From: JBDWFY01 sp039976075
GTDB taxonomy: Bacteria > Pseudomonadota > Alphaproteobacteria > Rhizobiales > Stappiaceae
DNA length: 64,000 nt
Direction: 5' to 3'
NCBI GenBank assembly: GCA_039976075.1
Contig: JBDWFY010000016.1
Location: 186,001 to 250,000 of the forward strand
Shown here: piece after piece, positions 43,239 through 52,699 of the stretch
Position numbering within the stretch: the first letter of the stretch is position 1
Layout of the letters: each line of letters begins with the position of its first letter
The notes under the pieces: model-generated
Database searches by the model: none
The model's input: the letters and a program-made list of their open reading frames with translations, nothing else
What the model was told of the DNA's origin: nothing
Program-made: the position numbers and the translations under genes

Positions 43239-44879
43239 TTATCGCCGATTCCCACTATACGTAGGTACATCCGATCCGCCGAATATTACACGACTCGGGT
43301 TGCGATCGAAGCTGGATATGGCACGATTTAGTTGGGATAGTGTCTGTCTTGCATCAGTTATCAGACCTGTAAGATCCTGAAGCCCCCTTCCCGTAAAGCG
43401 AGCCAGACCGTCAGCAATCGGACCAGCCTGTTTTTCGAAGGTCGCTGCAATCTTGGATATGGACTGTGCCGCCTTGGTTGCCTCGGTTATCAGGCCTTTG
43501 CCATCCGCCGAAACCATCCCATCCACTTTGGCAAGAATGCCGTTCACGCGCTCGCTAGCGCCATTCAGCCGGTTTGTCATCTGGCCTGCTTCGCTGATGA
43601 TCTGATCAATTTTCGGTTGATAACCTGACAGTGACTGCGTGAACTTGCCGATATTTGCAGATGCAGTCCGGGCGTTTTCCAAAGTTGACGCTATGTCGTC
43701 TTTCCGCGCAGCAATGGTTGCAGCCACTTCATTGGCATTTTCAACCAGACTGTTGAACTTTTGAGCATCCAGAACCTGCACAAACGCCTCGACCTGGGCA
43801 ACTGCCTTGTTCAACCCTTTAGCCGTTTCGCTGGCGTCCTTGATCAGATCGGCGATCTGCTGTTTTTGTGCACTGACAGTGTCGGTAATTGCCGTGACAT
43901 TCTTGGCGATCTTGTCGACATTGTCGATTGTTTCCCTGATTTGCGGAGATTTATCTGCAAATGTCTGAGTGAAGGTTTCGACGTTGTTGACTGTGTTCTG
44001 TATGGCTTTTGGATCAATGCCCTCGATCATGGCATCAAAGTCGGCCAATGTCCGATTGAGGCCGGTCGCGAATTCATCGATTTCTTTCGCAGTATTGGAA
44101 GCGTTGTCGACCAGAATATTGATACTCTTCGATGATTTTTCCAGCTCATCCGTAAAGCCGACCACGTTGTTGATGGCCTGATCCACCTTTTTTGGGTCGA
44201 CAGCACTCACGATGGTCTCCGCCTTCTCAACCAGAGAACCGATGCGTCCCGAAAGGCCGGTAAATGCTTTAGCGGCATCGCCAACTCCACTCATGAACTG
44301 GCCGACACCATCTGAATTGGCCGCCAGTGCCTCGGTGAATTTTTCAATATTGGCAACCGTTCTATTGATGCTGGGTTCATTCACATCGATAGTTTTCTCA
44401 AATTCCGTCAAGATGCGGTCGGCTTTGATCATCAGGTCCTGCGCACCTTCAACAAGGTCTTCAAAGGCGGAAGCATCAGCTATGATGGTGGGTGTATCAT
44501 CGCCCTCGAGCAAGTCTGCAGCACCGGGGGACCCGCCTGTCAGTTCAATATAGGCGACACCGGAAAGGATGGAGACACCAAGTGTCGCCTTGGTATCCTT
44601 GCGCAGGGGCGTTGTGGGATCCAGACGCGCGACCGCTATAACTTTTTTGGGATCTTTATCATCGAAGGAGATCTGCGCCACATCGCCGATCTTGATACCG
44701 TTGAACAATACCAAACCGCCGACGGACAGTCCTGTCACAGGTCCTGGAAATATGACGCGGACATTTGCGCGTTGTGATGAATCGGCATTACTTCCCAGCC
44801 AATAAATAAATATAAAAGCCAGAAATATGGTTGCCACAACAAAGGCGCCAATGGCGACGTAGTTTGCGCGGGTTTCCAT
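43239..44879 (-). CDS. mlaD: MCE/MlaD-family lipid-binding protein with long helical tail
   Basis: The 546-residue product has one N-terminal membrane helix (about residues 8-29; VAIGAFVVATIFLAFIFIYWL), an MCE domain (about 38-115; VRVIFPGPVTGLSVGGLVLFNGIKIGDVAQISF ... GVSILSGVAYIELTGG), then about 400 residues of helical, coiled-coil-like sequence. E. coli MlaD is only about 180 residues, so the tail is much longer, closer to PqiB/YebT or mycobacterial Mce proteins, and may bridge the periplasm. AGGAG precedes the ATG. It lies 13 bases after mlaF in the same operon. Confidence 0.9.
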   Translation of the reverse strand: METRANYVAIGAFVVATIFLAFIFIYWLGSNADSSQRANVRVIFPGPVTGLSVGGLVLFNGIKIGDVAQISFDDKDPKKVIAVARLDPTTPLRKDTKATLGVSILSGVAYIELTGGSPGAADLLEGDDTPTIIADASAFEDLVEGAQDLMIKADRILTEFEKTIDVNEPSINRTVANIEKFTEALAANSDGVGQFMSGVGDAAKAFTGLSGRIGSLVEKAETIVSAVDPKKVDQAINNVVGFTDELEKSSKSINILVDNASNTAKEIDEFATGLNRTLADFDAMIEGIDPKAIQNTVNNVETFTQTFADKSPQIRETIDNVDKIAKNVTAITDTVSAQKQQIADLIKDASETAKGLNKAVAQVEAFVQVLDAQKFNSLVENANEVAATIAARKDDIASTLENARTASANIGKFTQSLSGYQPKIDQIISEAGQMTNRLNGASERVNGILAKVDGMVSADGKGLITEATKAAQSISKIAATFEKQAGPIADGLARFTGRGLQDLTGLITDARQTLSQLNRAISSFDRNPSRVIFGGSDVPTYSGNRR

Positions 44880-44892
44880 ACAGGTGGTCTCC

Positions 44893-45693
44893 TCAGATCC
44901 GATTCAAGGAGCGTTCGCCCCTGAAATACGATTTCACCCATGGTTCGTCACAGGCAAGCATTTGTGCAAGATCGCCTTCGACGAGTACTTTTCTTTTCCC
45001 AAGTACGGCAATTCGGTCACAGATTTTATGCAGACTGTCCAGATCATGGGTCACCATATAGACGGTTAGTCCCAGGGTTTCGCGCAGCGATGCGATCAAA
45101 TCATCAAATTCAGCAGCGCCAATCGGATCAAGTCCAGATGTCGGTTCATCAAGGAAAACCAATGCCGGATCAAGGGCCAGAGCCCGAGCCAGGCTTGCTC
45201 GCTTGATCATCCCACCAGACAGCTCAGCTGGAAACTTGTCTGCGGCGTCTCTGGGAAGTCCCACCATTTCAATCTTCAAAAGAGACAACTCATCCATCAA
45301 ACGCTGAGAAAGCCGTAGATGCTCGCGCATCGGCACCTGAATGTTCTGTTTGACCGTCAATGAGGAAAAAAGGGCCCCCTGCTGGAACAAGACACCCCAT
45401 TGCCGCTCAATCCAGGTTCTCTCTATGTCCGAGCATTCGGTCAAATTGTACCCGAAGACTTCGATAGTGCCTGCCCGCATCGGATTCAGACGCAATATTG
45501 TTCGCATGAGCACAGATTTACCGGTGCCGGATCCACCGACAAACCCCAACACTTCGCCTCGATACACATCAAGGTCAAGATTTTCGAGGATCAACTTGCT
45601 GCCAAAGCCCACCGTAACGGATCGTGCCCGCAATAGTATATCCCGGCCTGTATTTTTCGCCGGTCTGAGATCCGATGCCGCCGCGACTTCCAC
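44893..45693 (-). CDS. mlaF: ABC transporter ATPase MlaF
   Basis: The 266-residue ATPase of the Mla/MCE phospholipid transporter. Walker A GGSGTGKS (about residues 53-60), signature LSGGMIKRASLARAL, Walker B ALVFLDEPTSGLDPIG and switch His in VTHDLDSL are visible. The start is GTG 45693 with GGAG eight bases upstream, two bases after the mlaE stop. The permease and MCE protein are on either side, confirming the transporter type. Confidence 0.93.
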   Translation of the reverse strand: MEVAAASDLRPAKNTGRDILLRARSVTVGFGSKLILENLDLDVYRGEVLGFVGGSGTGKSVLMRTILRLNPMRAGTIEVFGYNLTECSDIERTWIERQWGVLFQQGALFSSLTVKQNIQVPMREHLRLSQRLMDELSLLKIEMVGLPRDAADKFPAELSGGMIKRASLARALALDPALVFLDEPTSGLDPIGAAEFDDLIASLRETLGLTVYMVTHDLDSLHKICDRIAVLGKRKVLVEGDLAQMLACDEPWVKSYFRGERSLNRI

Positions 45694-45695
45694 TG

Positions 45696-46844
45696 CTACA
45701 CTCCGATCGCCGCAAAGAACATTGCAAACATACCATCGACCACGATGACCATGAAAATCGCCTTGACGACCGACATCGTGGTTTGGCGCCCAAGAGACTC
45801 AGAACTGCCGGAAACCTTCAATCCCTCAACGCTGGCAATGACCGCAATAATCAGCGCCATAAAGGGTGCCTTCACAATCCCAACCAGGATGATCTGGAGC
45901 GTCAACGCCGCCTGCAGCTGGATCATGAATGTTTGCGGCGGAATGCCAAGATAGGCCCAGGAAACCAGCGCACCACCGACAAGAGCAGATATATCTGCAA
46001 TGAACGTCAGAATGGGCAGGGCCAGAATCAGCGCGATCATGCGCGGTAAAATGAGGACTTCGGCGACGCGCATGCCAATGACATGCAGCGCATCGATCTC
46101 CTCGCGCATTTTCATCGAGCCGATTTCAGCGGTAAAGGCGCTGCCGGAGCGACCAGCAATCATAATTGCAGTAAGAAGCACGCCGATTTCCCTCAGAACA
46201 AGGACGCCAACCAGATCGACTACAAAAATATCGGCACCGAACTGCTTGAGATAAAAGCCTCCCTGCTGAGAAATAATAGCACCGATAAGAAAACTCATCA
46301 GAACGACAATGGGCACGGCTTCAATGCCCATTTTCTGAAAATGCATACCGATTGAAACAAGCCTCAGTCGCCGTGGCTGAAATACGCCCGTGCTGATAAC
46401 GCCGGCCAAAGTTCCCAGGATATGCAAAGCCGCAACAACATCATCCCCTATTTGCTCCGCACGCCGACCGATCGCCTCCAGGAAGTAAAACAGTGAAACA
46501 GCGCGTTTTTCAGGTTTCCAAGGTGGTTGCCGATAGCCAATGATCGCGTCAAGCAGCTGTTTGGATACGTCTGAGGGATTAACAAGTTTAACCTTGAACC
46601 CTTCGAACTCGAAATGCCCGCGTAGTCGCGAGAGCAACCAGGCGCCCGACGTATCGATCGTGGTGATACCGGCAAGATCGATTGTGATGGAATGGACGTC
46701 TGGACTCAGTACGACACTCTCTACAAGCGTTTCTCCCTGCGCGGCGTGGGAAATAACCCACTCGCCCGACACCAGAAGTCTCAGATTGTCGCCCACTTCC
46801 TGCGCGTCAATCTTCGGCTCTGAGGCTTGAGGATGAATATTCAT
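45696..46844 (-). CDS. mlaE: Mla-type permease with N-terminal STAS domain
   Basis: Membrane permease of the MCE transporter, 382 residues from ATG 46844. The first 100 residues form a STAS domain (LRLLVSGEWVISHAAQ ... ITIDLAGITTIDTSGAWLLSRLRGHFEFEGFKVKLVNPS). The MlaE permease domain follows, with VLMSFLIGAIISQQGGFYLKQFG, LREIGVLLTAIMIAGRSGSAFTAEIGSMKMREEIDAL and LPRMIALILALP. In E. coli the STAS protein MlaB is separate; fusion to MlaE is common in Alphaproteobacteria. It heads the minus-strand operon, divergent from dgcN. Confidence 0.9.
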   Translation of the reverse strand: MNIHPQASEPKIDAQEVGDNLRLLVSGEWVISHAAQGETLVESVVLSPDVHSITIDLAGITTIDTSGAWLLSRLRGHFEFEGFKVKLVNPSDVSKQLLDAIIGYRQPPWKPEKRAVSLFYFLEAIGRRAEQIGDDVVAALHILGTLAGVISTGVFQPRRLRLVSIGMHFQKMGIEAVPIVVLMSFLIGAIISQQGGFYLKQFGADIFVVDLVGVLVLREIGVLLTAIMIAGRSGSAFTAEIGSMKMREEIDALHVIGMRVAEVLILPRMIALILALPILTFIADISALVGGALVSWAYLGIPPQTFMIQLQAALTLQIILVGIVKAPFMALIIAVIASVEGLKVSGSSESLGRQTTMSVVKAIFMVIVVDGMFAMFFAAIGV

Positions 46845-46953
46845 GAGAATATCTGGTGTCCGCTCGCAAAATTCATTGTCTTTTCGTATACCTTTGCGCA
46901 ACCGTTAAGGTAAAGCGCGCAAACGACACGGTCATGCTTCGGAGTGCATACAT

Positions 46954-47967
46954 ATGGAAATTAGCCCCCCTTATCTGCTGTTTTTTGGCGATGTCCCCGA
47001 CAAACTGGCGGCAAAAACCGGTCTTGGCATCGTCGATTGGCGTGAGGATTGGTGCCTGGGACAATACCGACTGCCGGGATGCGAAGCCGATTCGGGGCTT
47101 CCGGACATCACCCCGGAGCAAGCTCGGCAGTCCGGTGCCCGGACAATGGTGATTGGCGCTGTCAACGCTGGCGGGGTTCTTCCCGATCATTGGGTCGATG
47201 GAATCGTTGCCGCTCTTGAAGCTGGACTTCATGTTGCCTCGGGTCTTCATTCCCGACTAGCGGATAACGATCGCATCCGCGATGCGGCACAAAAGAGCGG
47301 TTGTTCTTTGTTCGATGTCAGACATTCCGATAAAACTTTTGAAACAGGTAAAGGCACGAAACGCTCGGGAAAGAGGCTTTTGACCGTAGGTACCGATTGC
47401 TCTGTCGGCAAGAAATACACGGCACTGGCGCTGGAAGCGGAAATGCGCACGCAGGGTATGAATGCCGATTTCTGTGCGACCGGACAGACCGGCATTTTCA
47501 TATCAGGGCGCGGAGTTTCGCTGGATGCAGTTGTGGCTGACTTTATATCCGGCGCTGCCGAATGGCTTTCACCGGATGCCGCAGAAGATCACTGGCACGT
47601 TGTCGAAGGTCAGGGCTCCCTGTTTCACCCCTCTTTTGCCGGTGTCAGTCTTGGCCTTCTGCATGGCAGCCAGCCTGATGTTTTTGTCGTATGCCATGAA
47701 CCAACGCGGACCAACATGCGCGGTGTAGCCAACCCTTTGCCGACGATCCAGGAAGTTATCGATCTGACTATCGCCTGCGGTCGTCTGACAAATCCGGCAA
47801 TCCGCTGCACCGGTATTGCGGTGAACACTGCGGCCCTGTCCGAAGCCGATGCTCGAGCCGCACTCGAAAATATCAGCGCAGAATATGACCTTCCCGCCGC
47901 TGATCCATTTCGTTTTGGTTGCGCCAATCTTGTAACGCACCTCAAAAGTCTGGAAGCAGGTTCATGA
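46954..47967 (+). CDS. dgcN: DgcN-type D-glutamate N-acetyltransferase (DUF1611)
   Basis: The 337-residue product is of the DUF1611 family. A P-loop-like segment LLTVGTDCSVGKKYTALALEAEMR lies near residues 141-164, followed by FCATGQTGIFISGRGVSLDAVVADFISGAAEWLSP and a C-terminal substrate region (VCHEPTRTNMRGV). DgcN has been described as acetylating D-glutamate in a marine D-glutamate catabolic route, with DgcA as partner. Here the stop overlaps the dgcA start (ATGA), supporting the two-step pathway. Function is inferred from the pair. Confidence 0.82.
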   Translation: MEISPPYLLFFGDVPDKLAAKTGLGIVDWREDWCLGQYRLPGCEADSGLPDITPEQARQSGARTMVIGAVNAGGVLPDHWVDGIVAALEAGLHVASGLHSRLADNDRIRDAAQKSGCSLFDVRHSDKTFETGKGTKRSGKRLLTVGTDCSVGKKYTALALEAEMRTQGMNADFCATGQTGIFISGRGVSLDAVVADFISGAAEWLSPDAAEDHWHVVEGQGSLFHPSFAGVSLGLLHGSQPDVFVVCHEPTRTNMRGVANPLPTIQEVIDLTIACGRLTNPAIRCTGIAVNTAALSEADARAALENISAEYDLPAADPFRFGCANLVTHLKSLEAGS

Positions 47968-48947
47968 CAGTTGACCTTGATGTTGTCTCACAGTCCTGGC
48001 CGATTGAGGGTACTTTCAGCATATCAAGAGGCAGTCGAACCGAAGCGGTGGTCGTTGTGGTCACACTGTCGGAGGCAGGCAACGACGGACAGGGAGAATG
48101 CGTACCCTATGCACGCTATGGAGAATCCATCGATAGCGTGTGTGATCAGATTCTGTCGATAAAGGATGAGATCCAGGCAGGGGTAAGTCGAGGCGAGCTG
48201 CGGCGCCTGATGGCTCCGGGGGCAGCTCGCAATGCGATTGATTGCGCTCTATGGGACATGGAGGCAAAGAAGGCCGGTTCAACAGCGGCCGCGCTTGCCG
48301 GACTGCCACCTCTTCATCCGGTTACAACGGCATACACACTCAGTGTCGGGACTCCGGAGGCGATGAAGGAGATGGCGACGAAATCCGCGTCCCGACCGCT
48401 GCTCAAGGTTAAACTCGCCGGTGATGGTGATGATGAGCGTCTGAAAGCGGTCCGCGAGGGTGCGCCGGACAGCGTGCTTATCATCGACGCCAACGAAGCC
48501 TGGTCCGCCGATAATTTTGAGCAAAATCTCAACACCGCCGAAAAGGTGGGGGTTGCGCTGATTGAGCAGCCATTGCCTGCAGGTGAAGATGACCTGCTCC
48601 GCGACATCAAAACAGACTGTCTGATATGCGCTGATGAGAGCCTTCACAGTCTTGATGATCTGGCGCCTCTTTACGATCGCTATCAGGCCGTCAATATCAA
48701 ACTCGACAAGGCTGGTGGGTTGACTGAAGCACTTGACATGGCGCGGCAAGCCAAAGATCTGGGTTACAAGATCATGACCGGCTGTATGGTCGGTACATCT
48801 CTGGGAATGGCTCCGGCCATGCTTGTTGCGCAGTTTGCCGATTTCGTCGATCTTGATGGGCCGCTGCTGCTGGCAAAGGACCGGGCGTTCGGCATTCAGT
48901 TTAACGGCAGCCTGATGATGCCTCCCCAGCCAGCGCTCTGGGGTTGA
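47964..48947 (+). CDS. dgcA: DgcA-type enolase-superfamily racemase/epimerase
   Basis: The 327-residue product belongs to the mandelate racemase/dipeptide epimerase branch of the enolase superfamily. Catalytic Lys in LLKVKLAG, metal ligands in IIDANEAW (Asp), LIEQPLP (Glu) and CADES (Asp), and the second catalytic Lys in VNIKLDKAGGLTEA are all present. With DgcN upstream and coupled, the probable reaction is N-acetyl-D-glutamate to N-acetyl-L-glutamate. On its own it could be a L-Ala-D/L-Glu dipeptide epimerase for peptidoglycan peptides. Confidence 0.85.
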   Translation: MTVDLDVVSQSWPIEGTFSISRGSRTEAVVVVVTLSEAGNDGQGECVPYARYGESIDSVCDQILSIKDEIQAGVSRGELRRLMAPGAARNAIDCALWDMEAKKAGSTAAALAGLPPLHPVTTAYTLSVGTPEAMKEMATKSASRPLLKVKLAGDGDDERLKAVREGAPDSVLIIDANEAWSADNFEQNLNTAEKVGVALIEQPLPAGEDDLLRDIKTDCLICADESLHSLDDLAPLYDRYQAVNIKLDKAGGLTEALDMARQAKDLGYKIMTGCMVGTSLGMAPAMLVAQFADFVDLDGPLLLAKDRAFGIQFNGSLMMPPQPALWG

Positions 48948-48959
48948 TGCCGTTGTTGC

Positions 48960-50168
48960 TCAGATAGGCGCATTTTCTGAAGACCAATACCTGACGGCAA
49001 AAAGCAAAACGCCCAGACTGCAGACCACAAAGCCTGCCATGGTGAGAAACGCAGTTGCCGGCCCGAAACTGTACAGGCTCCCGGAAAAAACCATGACGAC
49101 GGCCGTCAGCCCCCCCATCAGGGTCGTATTGAGACCTTGAGCGCTACCGGCCAGGCGAGACGGGATCATTTGGCGCACCAGGCCGATCGTTCCCAGATGT
49201 GTAGCGCCAAAACTCAGCCCATGGAGACATTGCAGGGCAAAGATGCCTGGAAGCCATTCAATATACGGAAAGCTGACCCAGCGGATCAAGGCAGATACGC
49301 CGCCGATGCAAAGGTAACCCGCTGGTGTCACATAGGCATTCAATCGGCCCGCAATCCAGAAAAGACCGACTTCCACAGCAACACCAACACCCCACAAGGT
49401 CCCTATGATTGTGCCGGAAATCCCCAATTTCTGCCAAAATATCGAGCCGAAATTATAGTACACTCCATGGCTGGACTGGATGGCGGCGCCGACTAATAAC
49501 AGTGTGAGGAAGGGTGGTGCCATAAGAATGCTGATCGCGTTTTTTTGCTCCGCAGGTTCGCGTTCCTGCTCTTGCCCTTTGATTTTCCTCGTCGTGGAAA
49601 TATGCGGCAAAAACAGGCACACAACCGCGGTGCCGATCAAGGTCAGCACCATACTGTCAATGACAAACCCGCTGTCCCAGTATTGAAGTGCGATACCGCC
49701 GAGAAACGTTGCTAAAATGAAAGCGACGGACCCCCACAACCGCATTTTGCCGTAATCTGCCTTTGCAGCGGAAACAACATCGCCTGCATAAGCGTCCGAG
49801 AGCGGGGTTACCGTTGTCCAGCAGGCTGATGCCAGCAGCAAAAGAACAAACACCGCCCAAAAATCGTTGGTAAAATAAAGACTGCTGAACACAAGCGCGG
49901 AAGAAAGACTGTAAATCAGAATTGCTTTGCGTCGGCGTCCCGATCTATCCGCAATAGCCGTCAGAAACGGAACGCAGAGTACGCGCGTAATCATTGGGGC
50001 TGCCAGTAAGAACCCGATGTCTACATCTGAAAACCCACGGTCTGACAGGAATATCGGGAAAAACGGCAAGAATATACCGACTCCTGCGAACTGACCCGCA
50101 AACAAAAGAGATACTTTGGAGAGTAAAAAACGGTGATCTTCTGGTCTTTCCTCGTATTTCTCAGCCAC
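48960..50168 (-). CDS. MFS transporter (PPP/HcaT-like, MFS_1_like)
   Basis: The 402-residue twelve-helix transporter has FLSDRGFSDVDIGFLLAAPMITRVLCVPFLTAIADRSGRRR near the start, a form of MFS motif A, and TTVTPLSDAYAGDV, typical of the phenylpropionate permease/nucleoside-type MFS_1_like group. The start is GTG 50168. It converges on dgcA with only 12 bases between stops, so it is not in the dgc operon, and its substrate is unknown. Confidence 0.83.
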   Translation of the reverse strand: MAEKYEERPEDHRFLLSKVSLLFAGQFAGVGIFLPFFPIFLSDRGFSDVDIGFLLAAPMITRVLCVPFLTAIADRSGRRRKAILIYSLSSALVFSSLYFTNDFWAVFVLLLLASACWTTVTPLSDAYAGDVVSAAKADYGKMRLWGSVAFILATFLGGIALQYWDSGFVIDSMVLTLIGTAVVCLFLPHISTTRKIKGQEQEREPAEQKNAISILMAPPFLTLLLVGAAIQSSHGVYYNFGSIFWQKLGISGTIIGTLWGVGVAVEVGLFWIAGRLNAYVTPAGYLCIGGVSALIRWVSFPYIEWLPGIFALQCLHGLSFGATHLGTIGLVRQMIPSRLAGSAQGLNTTLMGGLTAVVMVFSGSLYSFGPATAFLTMAGFVVCSLGVLLFAVRYWSSENAPI

Positions 50169-50272
50169 GATAATCTCATATTAACGAATTGATAGACAAA
50201 ATCGCGCTGTATAGTCACAGAACAAATCCTGCACGCCGGTTAACGGCGCGAAACTAGGCCGAAGCGGATATC

Positions 50273-51406
50273 ATGGCAACAGGTACACCTCCCTCACCCT
50301 ATCTTGAAGAAGATTATGAAGCCATCGAAGCCGCCGTCATGGAGACGGGACGCGGCCGTTGGTTTCTGAGCGAGTTTGCTAAAAGAAACCGGCATTCCGA
50401 CACGAACATGCTTCTCGATGCGATCCAGAAACTGGGTCGGTCGATGCAGCGCGAAAGGTCAGTTCCCGACATTGACCGCGTCCGGTTGGATCTCGCCGAC
50501 ATGCATGATGCCATTGTTCGCACAAAGTTGGAAATTCAGCAGATCAAGCATGAGTCCGATGATGGCAACCGGTTCACAATCGCCTCCGACGAGCTCGACG
50601 CGATCGTCACGCAAACGGAAACAGCCACGCAGAACATCTTGAACAATGCGGAAAAAATTCAGGAAGTGGCCTGGAACCTCCGGGAAGAAGGTGCCGGTGA
50701 GGATTTCTGCGATCAGATCGATGCACTTTCTACCGAAATATTCATGGCCTGTTCTTTCCAGGATCTCACCGGCCAACGGACACAAAAAGTCGTTCAGGTT
50801 CTGAGATATCTGGAATCCCGCATCAACGCGATGATGGAAATATGGACCCTTGAAGATATCGAAGTCGATATCAGAACTGAGGACAACCAAGACAAACCCG
50901 CCGTTGAACAACCCGCTCCGATTGAAGATGAGGCGTTGAAGGACAACCGTCCGGATGCGCACCTTCTCAATGGACCTCAACTTGATGGCAAGGGTGTATG
51001 CCAGGATGCCGTTGACGCGCTGATGGGCGAAGACAGCCCCTCGTTCAAGGCAGATGAAACGCAAGAAACCTCCCCGCAAACTTCTATGGACCAGGAGGAT
51101 ATTTCAAACATCGACTTTGACACGATCGAGGTCGATGAAGTCGTCGCGCAAGAAAGCGAATTTGACGAAACCGACTTTGATGCTGACACTGCAGTTGAGC
51201 CGGAACAACAAGAAGATGAGGATACCTCATCCGAAGAGGATGAAATAAACTGGGAGATGGATTCCGCGGATGAGGCGGTTTCTGCGGCGCAGCTGGCAAT
51301 AGACGAATCAGTCAACAAGGCGTCCACCGTACCGGATATCGACGAGTCTGATGACGATCCTCTTAAAGAGTTGTCACAAGGTGACCGTCTGGCGCTTTTC
51401 AACTGA
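50273..51406 (+). CDS. CheZ-like phosphatase with long acidic C-terminal tail
   Basis: The 377-residue product has a helical N-terminal 190 residues ending in FMACSFQDLTGQRTQKVVQVLRYLESRI. The DLTGQ motif (Asp164, Gln168) corresponds to the catalytic Asp143 and Gln147 of E. coli CheZ, which strips phosphate from CheY. The rest (200-377) is a very acidic, low-complexity segment ending in DDPLKELSQGDRLALFN, resembling the flexible CheZ linker with a C-terminal CheY-binding helix. No che genes are adjacent in the window. Likely controls a CheY-like regulator in motility. Confidence 0.78.
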   Translation: MATGTPPSPYLEEDYEAIEAAVMETGRGRWFLSEFAKRNRHSDTNMLLDAIQKLGRSMQRERSVPDIDRVRLDLADMHDAIVRTKLEIQQIKHESDDGNRFTIASDELDAIVTQTETATQNILNNAEKIQEVAWNLREEGAGEDFCDQIDALSTEIFMACSFQDLTGQRTQKVVQVLRYLESRINAMMEIWTLEDIEVDIRTEDNQDKPAVEQPAPIEDEALKDNRPDAHLLNGPQLDGKGVCQDAVDALMGEDSPSFKADETQETSPQTSMDQEDISNIDFDTIEVDEVVAQESEFDETDFDADTAVEPEQQEDEDTSSEEDEINWEMDSADEAVSAAQLAIDESVNKASTVPDIDESDDDPLKELSQGDRLALFN

Positions 51407-51572
51407 TCTCAACCAACGGACTTCCAAAACACCGCTCGATGTTGCTTATTCGGTGAATAATCGTTGCCGTAAGGGCACATTATTCCGAATTGCGCAGGTT
51501 TCCTGACAATTTTAGATAATTTGTAATGTTTTGCGCCGTTAACTGTCTCAAGTTACCCGCTTGAGAGACATA

Positions 51573-52640
51573 ATGAAAACTCAACTTGAGGAATTAGCCA
51601 GAGCTCGGGATCCAGAAGCGCGTTCGAAGCTTATTAGTGCGATAAGCGCTCAATATGCGGGCAATGGTGAAATTGAGCCGACTGAGGTCGAGAAACAACT
51701 TTTCTCGGCAATTGTTCTCGAGCTGTTTGAGCAATTGAACGCTCAGGCCCGCCTGGATATCGTCGTACGTCTCGCCAAAACGGATCGGATTACTGCGGAA
51801 CTGGCAGATCGACTGGCGCGGGAACCATTTGAAATCAGCGAACCTGTTCTCAGATACTCACCGGTCATCTCTGACGAAGAATTAGCGAACGTGGTTCGCT
51901 CCTGTTCCAATCTCCATCGCTTTGCCATTGCCTGCCGCGACGCCGTTAGCGAAACGGTTGTTGAACCGCTCATCGCGCGGAGTAACATGCCGGTACTGGC
52001 AATGTTACTGCAAAACCATGGTGCCGATTTTTCCGCCAAAGCCCTCCTCGCGATGCTGATTCATGTTCAAACGGATACCAATCTTCTAGCTCTCTTCGCC
52101 AAGCGGTGTCTTGAAGACGAAGTGTTCCGTGAGGACGTACGCGTGATCATGGAAACCGATTGTCCTCTTATCCCGCTGTCACTGATGCAAGCGTTTGAAA
52201 ACGATACGCTGGAGGTCATGGCCAGTCAGGCGATTATTACAGCATCCGATGAAGTGATCGAGGTCGACTCCCTGAAACTGTCCCGTCATGAGGCACAAGT
52301 TCATATTGCCAGTGGTGAATTGACAATGGATTCGATCCTGCTGGCGCTTCTAGCGCAAAAAAACATGATTTCGGTTATCTGGCTGCTGGCGCGTCAGTTC
52401 AACATGACAGAACAGTCCATCGCCAACACGCTTAAATCTGATGCTGCCACGACGGTCGCGAGGATGATGTTGAATACCGGTATCAATCACAAAACCTATC
52501 ATCGCTTTCTTGAAGAACGCAGCAATTGGCTTGACCGGGCTGACCGGCAAATACTGAACAATGTTCAGCAATTCAAAGGCCTGCGAGCCTCTTACATCGC
52601 CAAGCATGGCGGACCACCGTCATCCATCGCATTCTGCTGA
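51573..52640 (+). CDS. DUF2336 protein
   Basis: The 355-residue product matches the alphaproteobacterial DUF2336 pattern: all-helical, HEAT-like repeats, with VRLAKTDRITAELADRLAREPFEISEPVLRYSPVISDEEL near residues 65-105 and LAMLLQNHGADFSAKAL later. DUF2336 proteins are often encoded near motility or cell-cycle genes but have no settled function. It follows the CheZ-like gene by 166 bases on the same strand. ATG 51573 is preferred to the TTG four codons upstream. Confidence 0.75.
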   Translation: MKTQLEELARARDPEARSKLISAISAQYAGNGEIEPTEVEKQLFSAIVLELFEQLNAQARLDIVVRLAKTDRITAELADRLAREPFEISEPVLRYSPVISDEELANVVRSCSNLHRFAIACRDAVSETVVEPLIARSNMPVLAMLLQNHGADFSAKALLAMLIHVQTDTNLLALFAKRCLEDEVFREDVRVIMETDCPLIPLSLMQAFENDTLEVMASQAIITASDEVIEVDSLKLSRHEAQVHIASGELTMDSILLALLAQKNMISVIWLLARQFNMTEQSIANTLKSDAATTVARMMLNTGINHKTYHRFLEERSNWLDRADRQILNNVQQFKGLRASYIAKHGGPPSSIAFC

Positions 52641-52699
52641 TCCAGGATTGCCGGTGGAGACCGGCCATCACTGGTCGATCCCCAATATTTTCAGCACTT

